Of a stretch of DNA of 64,000 nt, positions 62,973 through 64,000 are shown piece after piece. The stretch is from SZAS-103 sp038226665. Its GTDB lineage: Bacteria; Pseudomonadota; Gammaproteobacteria; Xanthomonadales; Xanthomonadaceae. Where the stretch lies: positions 124,001-188,000 of the forward strand of contig JBBRQI010000001.1 of NCBI GenBank assembly GCA_038226665.1, written 5' to 3'. Position 1 is the stretch's first letter. The number at the start of each line of letters is the position of its first letter. The notes beneath the pieces are model-generated. The model did not search any database. It had not been told where the DNA came from and saw only the letters and a program-made list of their open reading frames with translations. The position numbers and the translations under genes were made by a program.

Positions 62973-64000
62973 GCGGCGCAGCAGTGAACAGCGGCGTCCA
63001 TTGGACAGCGTGGGCGGTCTTCGCGGTCTTCTTCGCACTGGTGACGGTGCTTGGATTCGTCGCAGCGCGCTGGAAAGCGGGTGATCTCGATCACCTGCAC
63101 GAATGGGGGCTCGGTGGCCGCCGTTTCGGCACCGTCATCACCTGGTTCCTGCTCGGCGGCGACATGTACACCGCGTACACGGTGGTCGCGGTGCCGGCGC
63201 TGGTGTTCGCGGTCGGTGCCTACGGATTTTTTGCGGTGCCCTACACGATCATCGCGTTCCCGATCTTCTTCACGTTGATGCCGCGTTTGTGGAATGTATG
63301 CCGTCGCCACGATTACCTGACCATCGCCGACTTCGCGCATGGTCGCTACGGCAGCCACTGGCTCGCGCTCGCGGTTGCGTTGACCGGCGTCCTCGCGACG
63401 ATGCCCTACATCGCGTTGCAACTGGTCGGCATGCAGGTCGTGTTCCAGGCGATGGGTTTCGGCGCGATGAAACAAGGCGCGGAGATCGCGCTGGTCGTCG
63501 CCTTCGTCGTGCTCGCGCTCTACACGTACACGAGCGGGCTGCGTGCGCCGGCGATGATCGCCTTCGTCAAGGACGCGATGATCTACATCTTCGTGATCGC
63601 CGCGGTCATCATCATCCCCGCGCAACTCGGCGGCTATGGCGCGATCTTCGCAGCGGCGAAACAATCGTTCGTGATGAAGGGCGGCGCGACGGGCATCCTG
63701 CTGCAACCGGGCCAGGGAATGGCATTCGCGAGTCTCGCGCTCGGCTCAGCGTTCGCACTCTTCATGTATCCGCACGTCGTTACCGGCGCGCTGGCTGCGT
63801 CCAGTCCCAACACGATCCGCCGCAACGCGATGTTGCTGCCGGCGTACAGCGTCGCGCTCGGGCTGATCGCGTTGATGGGCTACATGGCGATCGCCGCGCA
63901 CGTCGATGCGAAAGGCACAGCCATCGTGCCGGCATTGATCCTGAAAAGTTTCCCGGAATGGTTCGCCGGATTCTGCTTCGCCGCGATCGCGCTCGGAGCG
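62969..64000 (+). CDS. Sodium:solute symporter family permease (partial, MctP-like)
   Basis: At least 344 residues are present and the gene runs off the window end. The SSS signature includes LHEWGLGGRRFGTVITWFLL near 39-58, GGDMYTAYTVVAVPALVF and DYLTIADFAHGRYGSHW. Eight or more hydrophobic segments are visible. Pairing with DUF3311 is typical of MctP-type monocarboxylate (lactate, pyruvate, propionate) transporters. The substrate is inferred from that pairing. Confidence 0.88.
   Translation, partial: MSGAAVNSGVHWTAWAVFAVFFALVTVLGFVAARWKAGDLDHLHEWGLGGRRFGTVITWFLLGGDMYTAYTVVAVPALVFAVGAYGFFAVPYTIIAFPIFFTLMPRLWNVCRRHDYLTIADFAHGRYGSHWLALAVALTGVLATMPYIALQLVGMQVVFQAMGFGAMKQGAEIALVVAFVVLALYTYTSGLRAPAMIAFVKDAMIYIFVIAAVIIIPAQLGGYGAIFAAAKQSFVMKGGATGILLQPGQGMAFASLALGSAFALFMYPHVVTGALAASSPNTIRRNAMLLPAYSVALGLIALMGYMAIAAHVDAKGTAIVPALILKSFPEWFAGFCFAAIALGA

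Overview
The window is a GC-rich (estimated low 60s percent), densely coded chromosomal segment. It most resembles a gammaproteobacterium of the Lysobacterales (Xanthomonadales), possibly Rhodanobacteraceae. That placement is inferred from gene order (uvrC-pgsA-tRNA-Gly-Cys-Leu; lolC-lolD-comEC-exbB-exbD-msbA-lpxK-kdsB; sdhC-D-A-B with sdhE) and from protein character. It was not tested by a database search. Most genes lie on the minus strand, and many neighbours overlap by 4 bp (ATGA or GTGA), so translation is probably coupled through long operons.

Layout. (1) 1-6.4 kb is a lipid-flavoured region: a two-domain fatty acyl-CoA reductase, a divergent acyl-CoA-binding protein with a TetR regulator, a phasin-like protein, a TPR protein, an orphan nucleotidyltransferase-like protein and tRNA-Val(CAC). 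(2) 6.5-10.3 kb holds a WecA-type initiating transferase, a divergent Tat-exported beta-helix protein and a decayed IS5-type transposase remnant. (3) 10.3-32.2 kb is a roughly 22-kb minus-strand glycan operon. It contains nucleotide-sugar synthesis genes, at least six glycosyltransferases, a flippase, a polymerase and an acyltransferase. (4) 32.3-41.3 kb holds an O-antigen-ligase-like protein, a secreted FecR/SH3-like protein, and a coupled export/regulation operon: PHP phosphatase, GumB/Wza-type export protein, Wzc-type kinase, a membrane J-domain protein, and a TPR protein with a jelly-roll-like tail. (5) 41.4-48 kb holds an FMN glutamate-synthase-like protein, tRNA-Leu, tRNA-Cys and tRNA-Gly, pgsA, uvrC and an NHLRC2-like protein. 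(6) 48-57.2 kb is the envelope operon kdsB, lpxK, msbA, exbD, exbB, comEC, lolD, lolC. (7) 57.3-61.8 kb is the succinate dehydrogenase operon with three accessory factors. (8) 61.85-64 kb, on the plus strand, holds ygfZ, a DUF3311 protein and a truncated sodium:solute symporter.

How the genes fit together. Region 3 encodes three recognisable sugar routes. A LegB/PglF-like dehydratase, a LegC aminotransferase and a GNAT acetyltransferase sit beside PglC-like and PglA-like transferases, which suggests a di-N-acetyl-bacillosamine-type priming sugar. A FnlA/WbvB-like dehydratase-epimerase, a short RmlD-like reductase and a WecB-like 2-epimerase suggest UDP-L-QuiNAc or a related L-sugar. A TviB-type dehydrogenase plus 4-epimerases suggests hexosaminuronic or hexuronic acids. 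Wzx, Wzy, Wzc and the export protein make this a Wzx/Wzy-dependent polysaccharide. The most novel-looking part is the coupled Wzc - J-domain protein - TPR/jelly-roll module, which would place a DnaK-recruiting J domain beside the polymer export machine.
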